Below are positions 1 to 8,508 of a stretch of 64,000 nt of DNA, in pieces. Every line of letters begins with the position of its first letter. The stretch's first letter is position 1. The notes beneath the pieces are model-generated. The model was not told the DNA's origin. It saw nothing but the letters and a program-made list of their open reading frames with translations, and did not search any database. This DNA comes from JAGHKQ01 sp041920565 (GTDB lineage Bacteria; Bacillota; Bacilli; Bacillales; Bacillaceae_G): the NCBI GenBank assembly GCA_041920565.1, contig JBHGXS010000071.1, forward strand, positions 9,611-73,610, given 5' to 3'. The position numbers and the translations under genes were made by a program.

Positions 1-87
1 AACTGTTGGGATATTATTAATAGCGAGAATTTGCAGCGTCAGCTCTTTATCCGATAGTATACAGAATCGGTCTTTTATCGGATCCAT
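1..87 (-). CDS. Partial CDS cut by the left window edge (N-terminal 29 residues)
   Basis: The reading frame starts at an ATG (87-85) preceded by a good GGAGG ribosome binding site and runs off the window. The visible start, MDPIKDRFCILSDKELTLQI, is followed by LAINNIPTV. The short charged segment resembles the N-terminal lobe of ATP-grasp (YheC/YheD or RimK-like) proteins, but 29 residues are too few to name it. The 284 bases between it and the next, divergent gene hold no further gene that I can see. Confidence 0.55.
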   Translation of the reverse strand, partial: MDPIKDRFCILSDKELTLQILAINNIPTV

Positions 88-371
88 ACAAATAACCTCC
101 AATTTTGGAATACTAGTAAAAACTTTGTTTCGGCCGCAAGACCTAGTATATGGAATATAATATGAAACTTTTTGCGGATTTCTTGTGTCTTTATCATAAT
201 ATAGCTGCATTTTATTGCTGAATAACTTGATAGATACGATTCTTTTCTTTCTGAATCCACTATCATGGTTCACCAATTTTCTTCCGTCCGCATTAATTGT
301 AATAAGGTTCAGACTCTTGCATCCTGACGTGTAGTACAGGAAATTTGTACAATTGAAAGGATAGTTTAACT

Positions 372-1046
372 ATGTCTTTAAAATTTATCCATCGGAATTA
401 CTTAAAATATAACAAAGGCAATGGCTTTTTATGTTGCCATGTGGATGCACCACACGCTAAACCTCCGGATGCGGACCTTTTTACAAACAAAATTACAGCG
501 AAGATCATGTCCCAAACGGGATGTGCAGGAATTGTCAGTACAGTATCAAGAAATAAAGCTGATTTAAATAGAAAGCCTGACGGAAAAAATAACGAAGCTT
601 TAGAGGAATACCGAGATACTATTGGAGAAATCTTGAAGCACTTAGGGATACTTGATGAAAAAAACCATAAAGTGACGCAACCTTATCTCCACTTATCCAT
701 TCATGGCATGAAAGATGTTCATCATGGGCCTTATGCCATTGAGGTGGGAACACTTGATGGTTGGTCTTGTTCGACAGAAATGAGGGATTGGTTTGAGGAA
801 ATTTTGACAAGGAAGGCCAAAAAAATAATGCCGGAAATAGACATTATATTCGATACAATATTTGATGGTGACGAATCGATCGTTTTTCACAGACTCGGAG
901 ACGGAGAACAGTATCCCGGTTATGGCACTAACTTTCATACATTCCAGGTTGAAATAGCGCGAACACTTCGAAAAGACTACTTCCACGAAATCGTACAGTT
1001 GCTTTCTGAAGTTATTGTTGAGTTCCAAGAAAAGTTTGTCGCTTAA
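372..1046 (+). CDS. N-formylglutamate amidohydrolase-like protein
   Basis: This 224-residue soluble protein has no signal peptide. Blocks typical of the FGase/zinc-hydrolase superfamily are visible: an early HVDAPHAKPPDADL block (about residues 24-37), SRNKADLNR (about 60-68), a metal-ligand-like HLSIHGM (about 107-113) and an EVGTLDG block. Family members hydrolyse N-formylglutamate or related amide bonds, but the true substrate here cannot be read from sequence. The start ATG follows AAAGGAT at an acceptable distance. It stands alone between two unrelated genes. The superfamily call is reasonable; the exact activity is inference. Confidence 0.6.
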   Translation: MSLKFIHRNYLKYNKGNGFLCCHVDAPHAKPPDADLFTNKITAKIMSQTGCAGIVSTVSRNKADLNRKPDGKNNEALEEYRDTIGEILKHLGILDEKNHKVTQPYLHLSIHGMKDVHHGPYAIEVGTLDGWSCSTEMRDWFEEILTRKAKKIMPEIDIIFDTIFDGDESIVFHRLGDGEQYPGYGTNFHTFQVEIARTLRKDYFHEIVQLLSEVIVEFQEKFVA

Positions 1047-1192
1047 TATGGCCGCCAATTAGTACAAAATGCGAAAATGAACAATGGTCGTTCCCCCCTA
1101 TCGTTCCATCCCGATCTAGAAAAACTACTTGTATATTCAATATGAATCTCCCCTTGATAGTATGATAGAATATATGCAATGGAGGACTGACT

Positions 1193-1903
1193 ATGAAAAA
1201 AATAATGATAATACTTGGCGTAACTCTATTGATTCTGGCATGCTCAGGATATACCGCCTACAAATGGATAAACTCACGAACGTTTCAATTGTTCGGGGAA
1301 TTGATTCCACGTGTTGATACGGACAAAAAAGCAGTAGCCCTGACGTTTGACGATGGTCCAAACGAAAAAACGGATGAAATCTTGCGGCTATTGGACCAAA
1401 ATAATGTAAAGACAACGTTTTTCTTAATCGGTCAAGAGATGGAAAAGCATCCGCAAGAAGGGAAAAAGCTTGTACAAGCCGGCCACGAAATCGGGAACCA
1501 CACGTATTCTCATAAACGGATGATTTTTAAACCTTCATCGTTTATACAAAGTGAGATTGAACGTACAGATGCACTTATTCGGGAATCCGGATACACTGGT
1601 AAAATTTTGTTCCGGCCCCCTTACGGCAAAAAACTTTTCGGCTTGCCCTACTATTTAAACGAGCATGATAGAACAACAATTATGTGGGATATTGAACCGG
1701 AAACGTATCCCGAGATTGCTAAAGATCCTCTTAAAATTGTTCAATATGTAAGTGATAACGTAAAGCCGGGTTCGATCATTCTTATTCACCCTTGGTACTA
1801 CTCAAGTGAAGATTTACAAACGATTTTAAATGGGGTCATTTCTGATTTAAAAGAGAAGGGCTACACATTTGAAACTGTTTCAGAGCTGATAAAGAAAGAG
1901 TAA
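1193..1903 (+). CDS. Polysaccharide deacetylase (NodB domain), membrane-anchored
   Basis: This 236-residue protein has an N-terminal hydrophobic anchor or signal (residues 4-22, with a Cys at 17 that could be a weak lipobox) followed by a NodB carbohydrate esterase 4 domain. Catalytic motifs are complete: TFDDGPN (metal and base aspartates), HEIGNHTYSH (zinc histidines) and RPPYG. Such enzymes remove N-acetyl groups from peptidoglycan or chitin-like polymers outside the membrane. The start ATG follows GGAGGACTGACT. The gene is monocistronic and ends in a terminator shared with the convergent HAD gene. Substrate is unknown. Confidence 0.85.
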   Translation: MKKIMIILGVTLLILACSGYTAYKWINSRTFQLFGELIPRVDTDKKAVALTFDDGPNEKTDEILRLLDQNNVKTTFFLIGQEMEKHPQEGKKLVQAGHEIGNHTYSHKRMIFKPSSFIQSEIERTDALIRESGYTGKILFRPPYGKKLFGLPYYLNEHDRTTIMWDIEPETYPEIAKDPLKIVQYVSDNVKPGSIILIHPWYYSSEDLQTILNGVISDLKEKGYTFETVSELIKKE

Positions 1904-1931
1904 AAGGTGCTTTTCCTGAAGCACCTTTTTT
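1904..1931. terminator. Bidirectional rho-independent terminator
   Basis: Perfect 9-bp stem (AAGGTGCTT / AAGCACCTT) with a T run on both sides, lying between the convergent deacetylase and HAD-phosphatase genes. Confidence 0.9.
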
Positions 1932-1937
1932 ATTTTC

Positions 1938-2594
1938 TTACTTTTGTTCGATCTGTTTCACAACATCCCTTAAGCTTTTCTCCCCCATAGAGCAAATTCT
2001 TAGATGATGCATTTCAAATGCTAGTGACTTAGTGACCGGATTTGGCACAACCACACAATTCAATCCAGCCGCAATTGCTGCTTTTGCACCATTTACAGAA
2101 TCCTCAAACGCTATCGCTTTTGAAGGCTTCACCTGTAGTGCTTCTATTGCTTTTTCGTACAAAGCAGGATCCGGCTTCACCTTCTCTACATCGTCCCGTG
2201 TTTGGATGACCTCAAAATAATCGTATAATCCCAGATCCCGTAAATAGCCCGTCACCCATTTTCTTGAGGAACTGGAAGCAAGTGCGATTTTCAACCCAAG
2301 CTCTTTTGCTTCTTCTAAGTATTCTTTTACCCCCTCTCGGACAAGCGGGGTTTTCATTTTTTCTTTATAAATTTTGTCTGCTTTTAGACGGACTTCGTCT
2401 TCATTCATGATTTCCCCTAGATGCTCGCGGAAATATTCATAAAGAACTGTATCATCCGTTCCGATGCAACGAGCAAATTGCTCAAGAGGAAGTTCTACAC
2501 TATATCCTGCCATAACCTCTTGAAATGCTTCGTACCACGCTGTTTCTGTATCTATAATTAAGCCGTCAAAGTCGAATACCACTGCCTTGATCAC
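1938..2594 (-). CDS. HAD-IA hydrolase, beta-phosphoglucomutase-like
   Basis: This 218-residue cytosolic HAD phosphatase has all four motifs: DFDGLI (nucleophile Asp, residues 8-13), the ASSSS motif II region (about 105-109), KPDP (Lys motif III, about 140) and EDSVNG (motif IV, about 163). A helical cap lies between motifs I and II. It resembles the YhcW/PgmB-type subfamily that acts on sugar phosphates; the substrate is not predictable. The start follows GAAGGAGTGAT. It stands alone, with no sugar pathway genes beside it. Confidence 0.8.
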   Translation of the reverse strand: MIKAVVFDFDGLIIDTETAWYEAFQEVMAGYSVELPLEQFARCIGTDDTVLYEYFREHLGEIMNEDEVRLKADKIYKEKMKTPLVREGVKEYLEEAKELGLKIALASSSSRKWVTGYLRDLGLYDYFEVIQTRDDVEKVKPDPALYEKAIEALQVKPSKAIAFEDSVNGAKAAIAAGLNCVVVPNPVTKSLAFEMHHLRICSMGEKSLRDVVKQIEQK

Positions 2595-2719
2595 GCAGAA
2601 CTATCACTCCTTCTGTTTTACTTTTTCAATTGATTTTGCAAGTGTATGAGACAGACTGTGAATATCCATCCAACCATATGCCGTTTCTGCAACATTTAAG
2701 TTTTATATGAAATCCGAAT

Positions 2720-3000
2720 CTACATAAACAGGATTTCATTTTTCGTAAAAGCTTTTGCAGGGTTATTGGATATAATCCATACTAATACGGAATGGAAATC
2801 CTCATGAACCAAGCCATCTATAAGAGCTTGAAACAAGCGCCGCCCCACTCCAAGACATTGGTATGCTTCCAATAGATAAATAGCATACAATTTTCCATCA
2901 AACTCATATTTTTTCGTTCAGCTCCGCCGTTGATAAATCCTATAATAGCCCCATCTTGAATGATAAGGACGCCTCCTTGTATTCTAAACTGTCTTATTCA
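2720..3000 (-). pseudogene. Decayed GNAT acetyltransferase
   Basis: No intact frame exists, but GNAT blocks appear in two frames on the minus strand. An upstream frame gives GGVLIIQDGAIIGFINGGAE. About 2905 the frame shifts to DGKLYAIYLLEAYQ, then GVGRRLFQALI (the acetyl-CoA loop) and a final VWIISNNPAKAF. A further slip in a T run near the end would restore the usual NPA-x-x-FYEK ending. The N-terminus is missing after an in-frame TGA. It lies directly downstream of an intact GNAT gene on the same strand and may be its decayed neighbour. Confidence 0.7.
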
Positions 3001-3013
3001 TGAAATCTCTCCT

Positions 3014-3466
3014 TTAGTCTAGGTTCATAAAATGGGTAGCTTTGAAAAAACGCTCCTCCTGTGAAAACCCAAGTGAGCAATACAACTTGTCAGCCACAGG
3101 GTTATTTGTCCATAGAGTAAGAATACGAAAATGCTGTCTGGCTGCTTGTATAATGTTCTCCATAAGCAGCCGTCCGACTCCGCATCTGCGGAACTGCTGC
3201 AGCACATATAAGTGGCGGACACGGCCAATGGCTGGATCTTGCAGATATGGATCTTCGTTTAGCCCGCATACCCCGACAAGTTTGCCGTCTATGTATGCTC
3301 CGAATAATACTTCCCCTTCTTTGCTGAACGTGTTGGTTTTGTCTTTATGCTGCTCTACTAATCTCCCTACAAATTTATGTCCTTCTGCCACACTTTCGTT
3401 TAACAAGAGCTGTATCTCTTCATCATGTAAAGTTTTCATTCTATAAAGAACTATTTCTTTTTGCAT
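3014..3466 (-). CDS. GNAT family N-acetyltransferase
   Basis: This 150-residue single-domain GNAT protein has the acetyl-CoA pyrophosphate loop RRCGVGRLLMENI (about 104-116) after a strand RVRHLYVLQQF, and a C-terminal YCSLGF motif. It transfers an acetyl group from acetyl-CoA to an unknown amine. A good Shine-Dalgarno (GGGGAG) precedes the ATG. A decayed GNAT gene follows on the same strand. Confidence 0.85.
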   Translation of the reverse strand: MQKEIVLYRMKTLHDEEIQLLLNESVAEGHKFVGRLVEQHKDKTNTFSKEGEVLFGAYIDGKLVGVCGLNEDPYLQDPAIGRVRHLYVLQQFRRCGVGRLLMENIIQAARQHFRILTLWTNNPVADKLYCSLGFSQEERFFKATHFMNLD

Positions 3467-3497
3467 TTAATTCTCCCCTATTCATGAATGCTATTTT

Positions 3498-3653
3498 CTA
3501 AACATTGGAGCTTTCCTTATTTTCGCCCAACTCCAATGTTATTTTTTCAGAATTAGAATCATCTGGAGCAATTTGTTTATTTGATGAAAGAAGGATTGCC
3601 AAAAGAACGACGGGGATAGAGCCAAGCGTAAGAAAGACCCTTTTCTTGTTCAC
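3498..3653 (-). CDS. Small membrane or secreted peptide, GTG start
   Basis: A 51-residue frame starts at GTG behind a near-perfect AAAGGAGG site. It has a basic N-terminus (VNKKR), one hydrophobic segment (FLTLGSIPVVLLAILLSS, about 6-23) and a polar acidic tail. This fits a single-pass membrane or exported peptide. It begins four bases after the stop of the upstream membrane-protein frame, so the two are probably co-transcribed. I do not recognise the family. Confidence 0.6.
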   Translation of the reverse strand: MNKKRVFLTLGSIPVVLLAILLSSNKQIAPDDSNSEKITLELGENKESSNV

Positions 3654-3656
3654 AGT

Positions 3657-3937
3657 CTATCCTCCTTTCGTAAATGAATCAGAGTTTGGCACAGCAGTCT
3701 TTTCCAAGGACAAGCCGATAATCATGATGACAAGGGAAATCACCATAAACAAAGGATTGTAAAAAAACATGCTGTTCTTAAACAGAAAGCCTGATAATGT
3801 GTACGCTAAGACGACGAAGGCGGAAGTGTAGATGTACATTTTGTTGTTGTAAAGCCGGCCAAAAGGGAAATAGTGCCCCGCGGTAATAATGCCGATTGTA
3901 AAAAGGCTGTCGCTTGGATGATTCCCATATTTTTCAC
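3657..3937 (-). pseudogene. Small membrane protein with a probable frameshift
   Basis: A strong ribosome site (AAAAGGGAAAAGA) leads to a GTG at 3937-3935 in a frame giving VKNMGIIQATAF. That frame loses its hydrophobic character at an A5 (T5 on the coding strand) run at 3900-3904. One extra base there would join it to a downstream frame with TIGIITAGHYFPFGRLYNNK and two clear membrane segments (about 3740-3840). The alternative intact frame would need a TTG at 3953 with no ribosome site. A frameshifted 2-3-segment membrane protein is therefore the better reading; family unknown. Confidence 0.5.
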
Positions 3938-4238
3938 TCTTTTCCCTTTTCAATACAATATATAGTTTACTACATCTGTTTTCCTTATTTTACCTTTGAT
4001 TATTTTATTTTTAAAAATTCTAAAAATGCATACCAGCTTTAAATCTATTGAATTTTCCCTCTGTTCACTCTCCGAAAAATGGGTCTCTAAAAAAGGCTTT
4101 TATATTAGTACAAGCTTTTTTAAGAATTCATACTATAAACTAGTACAGATACCGAATAGAGACATTGTCCTATAAGAGACAACTGTCTATAAAACCACAT
4201 CAATACAATATAGTTATTGATAGAAAGAAGGAACTCCT

Positions 4239-5600
4239 TTGTTTGATGTTAGCTCCATAATTACAATAGCAGCTTTTTTTGTCACAATGCTCGTCATTTT
4301 TTGGCGTCCGAGAGAGTTAAACGAAGCCATTCCCGCTACAATCGGAGCAATTATTGTCATCATAAGCGGTACTGTGTCTTGGACTGATTTAATCGATATC
4401 AGTTCAAAAGTTACAGGCGCGGCCATCACCATTATTGCAACAATCATCATGGCAATTGTACTGGAAAGCTTCGGTTTTTTTCACTGGTGTGCCGTACAGC
4501 TTGCCAGTAAGGCAAAAGGTTCCGGCATCAGGTTATTTTGGTACACAAATCTTCTTTGCTTTCTTATGACTTTATTCTTTAACAACGATGGAAGTATTTT
4601 AATTACGACTCCTATTCTGTTAATGCTTCTGCATCATCTTCGCTTAAAACATCATCAAAAAATCCCCTATCTGCTAAGCGGGGCGCTAATCGCCACTGCG
4701 TCAAGCGCTCCGATCGGGGTAAGCAACATAGTCAATTTAATTGCTTTGAAAATTGTGCACATGGATTTGTATCTGCATACCGCGATGATGTTCATCCCCT
4801 CCACGCTTGGTCTTTTATTTATGGCGTTCATGCTGTTCATAGTTTTGTATAAACAGATCCCTCGAAAACTATCAACTCAGTACGTGAACGAAAATTTCGC
4901 CAGCAAGTCATTTCATCCCTTGCAAACAAAAGCATCGGATGAAATACAAAAACAACGAACAAAATTTATGATGAAAATTTTACTCTTTGTGTTATCTGTA
5001 CGGATAAGTTTGTTCATTGCATCTTATTTTGGAATTTCAGTCAGTTTAGTCGCTGTTATCGGTTCTTGCATGTTATTGGGTTGGCGATGGTACCGATTAC
5101 GATTAAGCCCGGTTGACATTCTTAAAAAGACGCCGTGGTACGTATTGATTTTTGCCTTTTCCATGTATGTGATTGTTTACGGACTCCATAATATCGGATT
5201 AACAGATTATCTTGTATCCATCTTAAAGCCTCTTGTCGCTAATAACTTATTTAATGCGAGCTTATTAATGGGCGGGCTGCTATCCGTACTGTCCAACATT
5301 TTCAACAACCATCCGGCTCTGATGGTCGGAACAATCGCACTGACAGAAATGGGTCTCGACTCCATTACTTTAAAAACAATCTATCTTGCAAACATCATCG
5401 GTAGCGATATGGGATCATTGCTGCTGCCGATAGGAACTCTTGCAAGCCTGATGTGGATGCACATTGTACGCAGAGGAAAAGTAAAAATCGGCTGGGGCAA
5501 ATATATGAAAGTGACCTTTATCGTCATACCACCAACCGTTATTTTCACTTTACTTTGCTTATATTATTGGATAAAACTAGTATCTAAATGGCTGTTATAA
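4239..5600 (+). CDS. ArsB/NhaD-type ion transporter (arsenical pump-like, YdfA-like)
   Basis: This 453-residue protein has about 11-12 hydrophobic segments typical of the ion transporter superfamily (ArsB/NhaD/CitM). Features include FFNNDGSILITTPILL (about 115-130), the conserved TASSAPIGVSNIVNL loop (about 157-171) and the repeat-related SNIFNNHPALMVG near residue 360. It would move arsenite or another anion across the membrane. There are no arsR or arsC genes beside it, so arsenic specificity is unproven. The start is TTG with AAGGAA upstream. Confidence 0.8.
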   Translation: MFDVSSIITIAAFFVTMLVIFWRPRELNEAIPATIGAIIVIISGTVSWTDLIDISSKVTGAAITIIATIIMAIVLESFGFFHWCAVQLASKAKGSGIRLFWYTNLLCFLMTLFFNNDGSILITTPILLMLLHHLRLKHHQKIPYLLSGALIATASSAPIGVSNIVNLIALKIVHMDLYLHTAMMFIPSTLGLLFMAFMLFIVLYKQIPRKLSTQYVNENFASKSFHPLQTKASDEIQKQRTKFMMKILLFVLSVRISLFIASYFGISVSLVAVIGSCMLLGWRWYRLRLSPVDILKKTPWYVLIFAFSMYVIVYGLHNIGLTDYLVSILKPLVANNLFNASLLMGGLLSVLSNIFNNHPALMVGTIALTEMGLDSITLKTIYLANIIGSDMGSLLLPIGTLASLMWMHIVRRGKVKIGWGKYMKVTFIVIPPTVIFTLLCLYYWIKLVSKWLL

Positions 5601-5628
5601 TACGCAAAATAAAAAGGGGAAAGTTAGA

Positions 5629-6345
5629 TTGATAGACTTTAATGACCACTTAAATAAACCGATAGAGCTGTCCGTATCGGGAAATAAAAAGTTTTCGGGT
5701 ATTTTAATTGACAAAGGTACGGATATTTTAGTGATATACGACGGAAAAGATTTTTTATATGTTCCGCTTCTTCATATCCAGTCTATTTCTACAACAATAC
5801 ACGAGATGGATCCTGATCATTTTCTTGTACTGTTCACTGCTGATGCATTTGAAGTACCAAATGATATTCCATTTATAGAGCCTTCGGATTCCATCTCTCT
5901 CAGAAAAGTGTTACAAACTGCAAAAGGGTTATTTGTAGAGCTCTTTACGACAAGCACACAAACCATTCACGGATATGTAACTCACGTCATGAACGATTAT
6001 TTTATCTTTTACTCACCCGTATATCAGACGTTATATATTCCTTTCCATCATCTCAAATATTTAATCCCCTATGACACTGAGCAAACTCCTTATTCACTGG
6101 ATAAACAAGACTTACCGCTGCAGCCGGCTTCAATCAAAGCAGCCAGGACATTCGAAGAGCAGCTCAAAAAATTCATTGGCCACATTGTTATTTTTGACTT
6201 AGGACAATATTACAATAAGGTTGGGAAACTGGTACAAATAGACGGCAATCAGGTGGAACTGGTAATTGCGCGTGATGAGAAGGTTTACTTGAATTTGCAG
6301 CATATTAAAACCGTTCATTGTCCTTCGTACAAGCCAATAAACTAA
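5629..6345 (+). CDS. Spore coat protein B-like (CotB N-terminal region)
   Basis: This 238-residue protein contains repeated units of the form G-x-L-x-D-x-G-x-D-I-L-V-I-Y-D...YVPLLHI, seen around residues 23-52, 113-140 and 200-230. This arrangement is typical of CotB and related spore coat proteins, without CotB's lysine/serine-rich C-terminal tail. The start is TTG behind AAGGGGA. It would be an outer spore component made in the mother cell. It follows the transporter by 28 bases, but shared regulation is uncertain. Confidence 0.6.
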   Translation: MIDFNDHLNKPIELSVSGNKKFSGILIDKGTDILVIYDGKDFLYVPLLHIQSISTTIHEMDPDHFLVLFTADAFEVPNDIPFIEPSDSISLRKVLQTAKGLFVELFTTSTQTIHGYVTHVMNDYFIFYSPVYQTLYIPFHHLKYLIPYDTEQTPYSLDKQDLPLQPASIKAARTFEEQLKKFIGHIVIFDLGQYYNKVGKLVQIDGNQVELVIARDEKVYLNLQHIKTVHCPSYKPIN

Positions 6346-6541
6346 ATCACAAAAACAAACGACGAGACAAAGTCTCCAATTAGCTTCTGCAACATTGGGC
6401 CGCGCGGGAAGCAACAAATCCGACTTAGTGGAGAAATTCAAAAGCTTGAATCAAACGGCGTTCTCGCGACTTACGGAAACCCAAAAGAAATTCACCGGCA
6501 AGGACTCTGGATTTGTGTTTGAACGATATATTAATAACTAA
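6341..6541 (+). pseudogene. Open frame without a start codon: possible gene remnant
   Basis: Just after the CotB-like gene a 66-codon frame runs from an in-frame TAA to a TAA at 6541. It is rich in K, S, T and Q, reads TRQSLQLASATLGRAGSNK then SDLVEKFKSLNQT, and ends DSGFVFERYINN. No ATG or ribosome site precedes it, and the only internal starts are weak TTG/GTG codons. It looks like the C-terminal stub of a lost gene or a frameshifted tail. I do not recognise the family. Confidence 0.35.
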
Positions 6542-6560
6542 AACCTATTGCCCATACAAC

Positions 6561-6596
6561 AAAAGAGCGGCCTCGTCAATGAAGCCGCTCTCTTTT
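6561..6596 (+). terminator. Rho-independent terminator
   Basis: Stem AGAGCGGC / GCCGCTCT with flanking A and T runs, ending the CotB-like transcription unit; it may also serve the convergent Met/Pro-rich gene. Confidence 0.85.
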
Positions 6597-6618
6597 CATG
6601 TTTAAAAAATGATACAAG

Positions 6619-6882
6619 TTAGTAAGGCATTTGATGCATTTGTGTCGGAAATGTTGACGGCATTACAGGCATATTAGGTCCCATTTGTGCCGGTAATGTC
6701 ATTGTTGGCATCGGCATGTTATTTGCATGCGCAGGCAATGTCATCGTCGGCATCGGCATGTTATTTGCATGCGCAGGCAATGTCATTGTCGGTTGATACG
6801 GCATTGGCATACAAGGCATTGGCATACAAGGCATTGGATATACAGGCGGACGACAAGGTCCGCAACCCCAAAAGCGGTTCAT
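6619..6882 (-). CDS. Met/Pro-rich low-complexity protein (probable spore coat or exosporium protein)
   Basis: An 87-residue protein starts at an ATG behind AAGGAGGAATTTTATA; a longer upstream frame lacks a ribosome site. It opens MNRFWGCGPCRPPVYP, continues with PMPCMPMPCMPMPYQP repeats and then two 14-residue copies of MTLPAHANNMPMPT plus a partial third. Cys, Met and Pro dominate and there is no signal or membrane segment. Such composition is common in Bacillus coat proteins (CotD-like), but no family is recognised. The spore role is inference. Confidence 0.65.
   Translation of the reverse strand: MNRFWGCGPCRPPVYPMPCMPMPCMPMPYQPTMTLPAHANNMPMPTMTLPAHANNMPMPTMTLPAQMGPNMPVMPSTFPTQMHQMPY
6707..6790 (-). 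repeat. Two tandem 42-bp in-frame repeats
   Basis: Copies at 6707-6748 and 6749-6790 differ at one visible base (C/T) and encode the same 14 residues. The near identity of the DNA points to recent duplication and possible copy-number variation. Confidence 0.85.
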
Positions 6883-7064
6883 TATAAAATTCCTCCTTAG
6901 CAAAGTATAAGCTTCCTTTTTCATGTTATGTTGAGAACAGAAGGAACGGGAGGAATGACCAAGCCTTTTTTTAGCATATAAGCCTATTTTCCTTATGAAA
7001 TAAACAAAGTGAGGCTTTTCTTTTATGGATTATTGTAAATTACTAAATTTTTATATAGATACTC

Positions 7065-7526
7065 TTACGCTTTAACAAACATCGGCAGCTCCGTATGCCC
7101 CATTTCGCGTACGTAGACAAACAAGCTTCCTTTATGATGAATCTCATGGTCCATCGCCACTTGAAGAAGCTGTCCTGCCGGAAATTGCATTCCTAATACT
7201 TGTGTAAGATCAATCACTTGATTTAAATCTTCGTCTGTTAAGGATTCTATCACGCTCTTTGTTTTCTCCGTATACATGTCTGCTAGTTTCACAAGATCGT
7301 TTTCCGCCACGTCAAACTTCTCTTGAAACGGTGTTGCATCTCCTCTTTTCGCTGTCAGCGCAAACCGATAAAAAGAGGTCAACATATGGACCACTAAATC
7401 TTTTGCGGTCATCGATGTTGGTGTCGGCTTGTAATCATAATGCTCTTTTCCGATTTTTCCAATAAGCTCCAATGTCACTTTACGATGCGCTAAAAAATAA
7501 TGCATAAACCGCTTTTGTCGACTCAC
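7065..7526 (-). CDS. DinB-family protein
   Basis: This 153-residue four-helix-bundle protein carries the DinB metal-ligand pattern: a His in DLVVHML (about residue 47) and MDHEIHHKG near residue 130. DinB/YfiT-like proteins are putative metal-dependent hydrolases or thiol-S-transferases of unknown substrate. Translation begins at GTG with GGGGGGATGTATT upstream. It appears monocistronic. Confidence 0.75.
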   Translation of the reverse strand: MSRQKRFMHYFLAHRKVTLELIGKIGKEHYDYKPTPTSMTAKDLVVHMLTSFYRFALTAKRGDATPFQEKFDVAENDLVKLADMYTEKTKSVIESLTDEDLNQVIDLTQVLGMQFPAGQLLQVAMDHEIHHKGSLFVYVREMGHTELPMFVKA

Positions 7527-7606
7527 AATACATCCCCCCTATGTAAATTACACAACAAATTTATTCATTTCTTTAGCAATAAATTCCTATGTGAAATGAA
7601 AGAAAT

Positions 7607-8158
7607 TTACTTCCGTAACTTCAGCCACTCCTCTTTTAACATTCCATACACAACTATATCTTGATAACGTCCATATAAATATTGTGCAGCTCTGATCGTT
7701 CCCTCTTCGGTAAAACCTAAATTTTCAGGGATAGCTCTGCTTTTTTGATTTTCTGTGCCGCACTCAATTTCCACTTTGTTCAAATTCAGCTTTTCAAACG
7801 CATAATTCACGAAAAATGGAACAGAACGCGCCACGATTCCTTTTCCCTGATAACCTTCGTGAATCCAATATCCTAAGCTGATTCGGTGATTTTTCTTATC
7901 CATCGTATTGAAGCCGATGACTCCAATCAGCTGGTTTTGGTACAATAACCCCGTTTTGAAGCCCTCATTGGCAAAGTACCGCTTCGCATACTTTTCTATT
8001 TTCGGGTAAAAATCTGTCTCATCTTTTATATTGTCAACCCATTCAATCCATTCCCTGAAATAATCTCTTGCGGAATCAACTATTTCAAATAACCTTGCAG
8101 CATCCGACTTCTCTAACAGCTTCAAACTCACTTCATGATCGATTTTATATGTAAACAT
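7607..8158 (-). CDS. RimJ/RimL-type GNAT acetyltransferase
   Basis: This 183-residue protein begins MFTYKIDHEVSLKLLE, chosen because AAAGGAGAGAGC directly precedes that ATG; a longer frame has no ribosome site. It has the RimJ/RimL layout: SLGYWIHEGYQGKGI (acetyl-CoA loop, about 103-118), then NLNKVEIECGTEN and SRAIPENLGFTEEG. Relatives acetylate protein N-termini or small amines (YdaF/YkkB-like). Substrate unknown. Confidence 0.8.
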   Translation of the reverse strand: MFTYKIDHEVSLKLLEKSDAARLFEIVDSARDYFREWIEWVDNIKDETDFYPKIEKYAKRYFANEGFKTGLLYQNQLIGVIGFNTMDKKNHRISLGYWIHEGYQGKGIVARSVPFFVNYAFEKLNLNKVEIECGTENQKSRAIPENLGFTEEGTIRAAQYLYGRYQDIVVYGMLKEEWLKLRK

Positions 8159-8508
8159 GCTCTCTCCTTTGCATTCCATTATATAAATGTAAAACATTAC
8201 CTCATCACGAATACTTTATGCACTTTCCATTTATCTATTCCATCCTATCCAATCCTTTTATATTCGCATGACCGCTTCCAAACATTCCTTCTTTAAATGC
8301 TGTATTGCCACATCGTTTACAGGCTGAGTCCCCCTTAAAAAAACAATATTTACCACTTCAACGTACAACGGGTTCTATGCAAGCTGCAAACAAAATCAAT
8401 TCTGCACATAAGCTATTCTTATAACTTGCTAAAAGAAAGAACGATTAGAATCTTTTCCATTTTTCCGTTACTGTGAAAGCAGATGATAAAAGCAAGGAGG
8501 AGAAGAAA
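8159..8508. other. 350-bp intergenic region with a gene remnant
   Basis: Between the divergent acetyltransferase and methyltransferase genes there is no intact gene. It holds the promoter regions of both and the short minus-strand remnant at 8258-8373. Confidence 0.5.
8258..8373 (-). pseudogene. Short gene remnant
   Basis: An open minus-strand stretch of 38 codons between stops reads VEVVNIVFLRGTQPVNDVAI then QHLKKECLEAVMRI and lacks a start codon. An overlapping frame reads CKRCGNTAFKEGMFGSGHAN, which looks like a zinc-ribbon fragment. Only one frame can be genuine and I cannot decide which. Probably the tail of a lost gene. Confidence 0.25.

Noticed and set aside
693..1058. Minus-strand open frame of 121 codons
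   Set aside because: It lies wholly inside the amidohydrolase-like gene on the opposite strand, has no ribosome site and shows no protein-like motifs.
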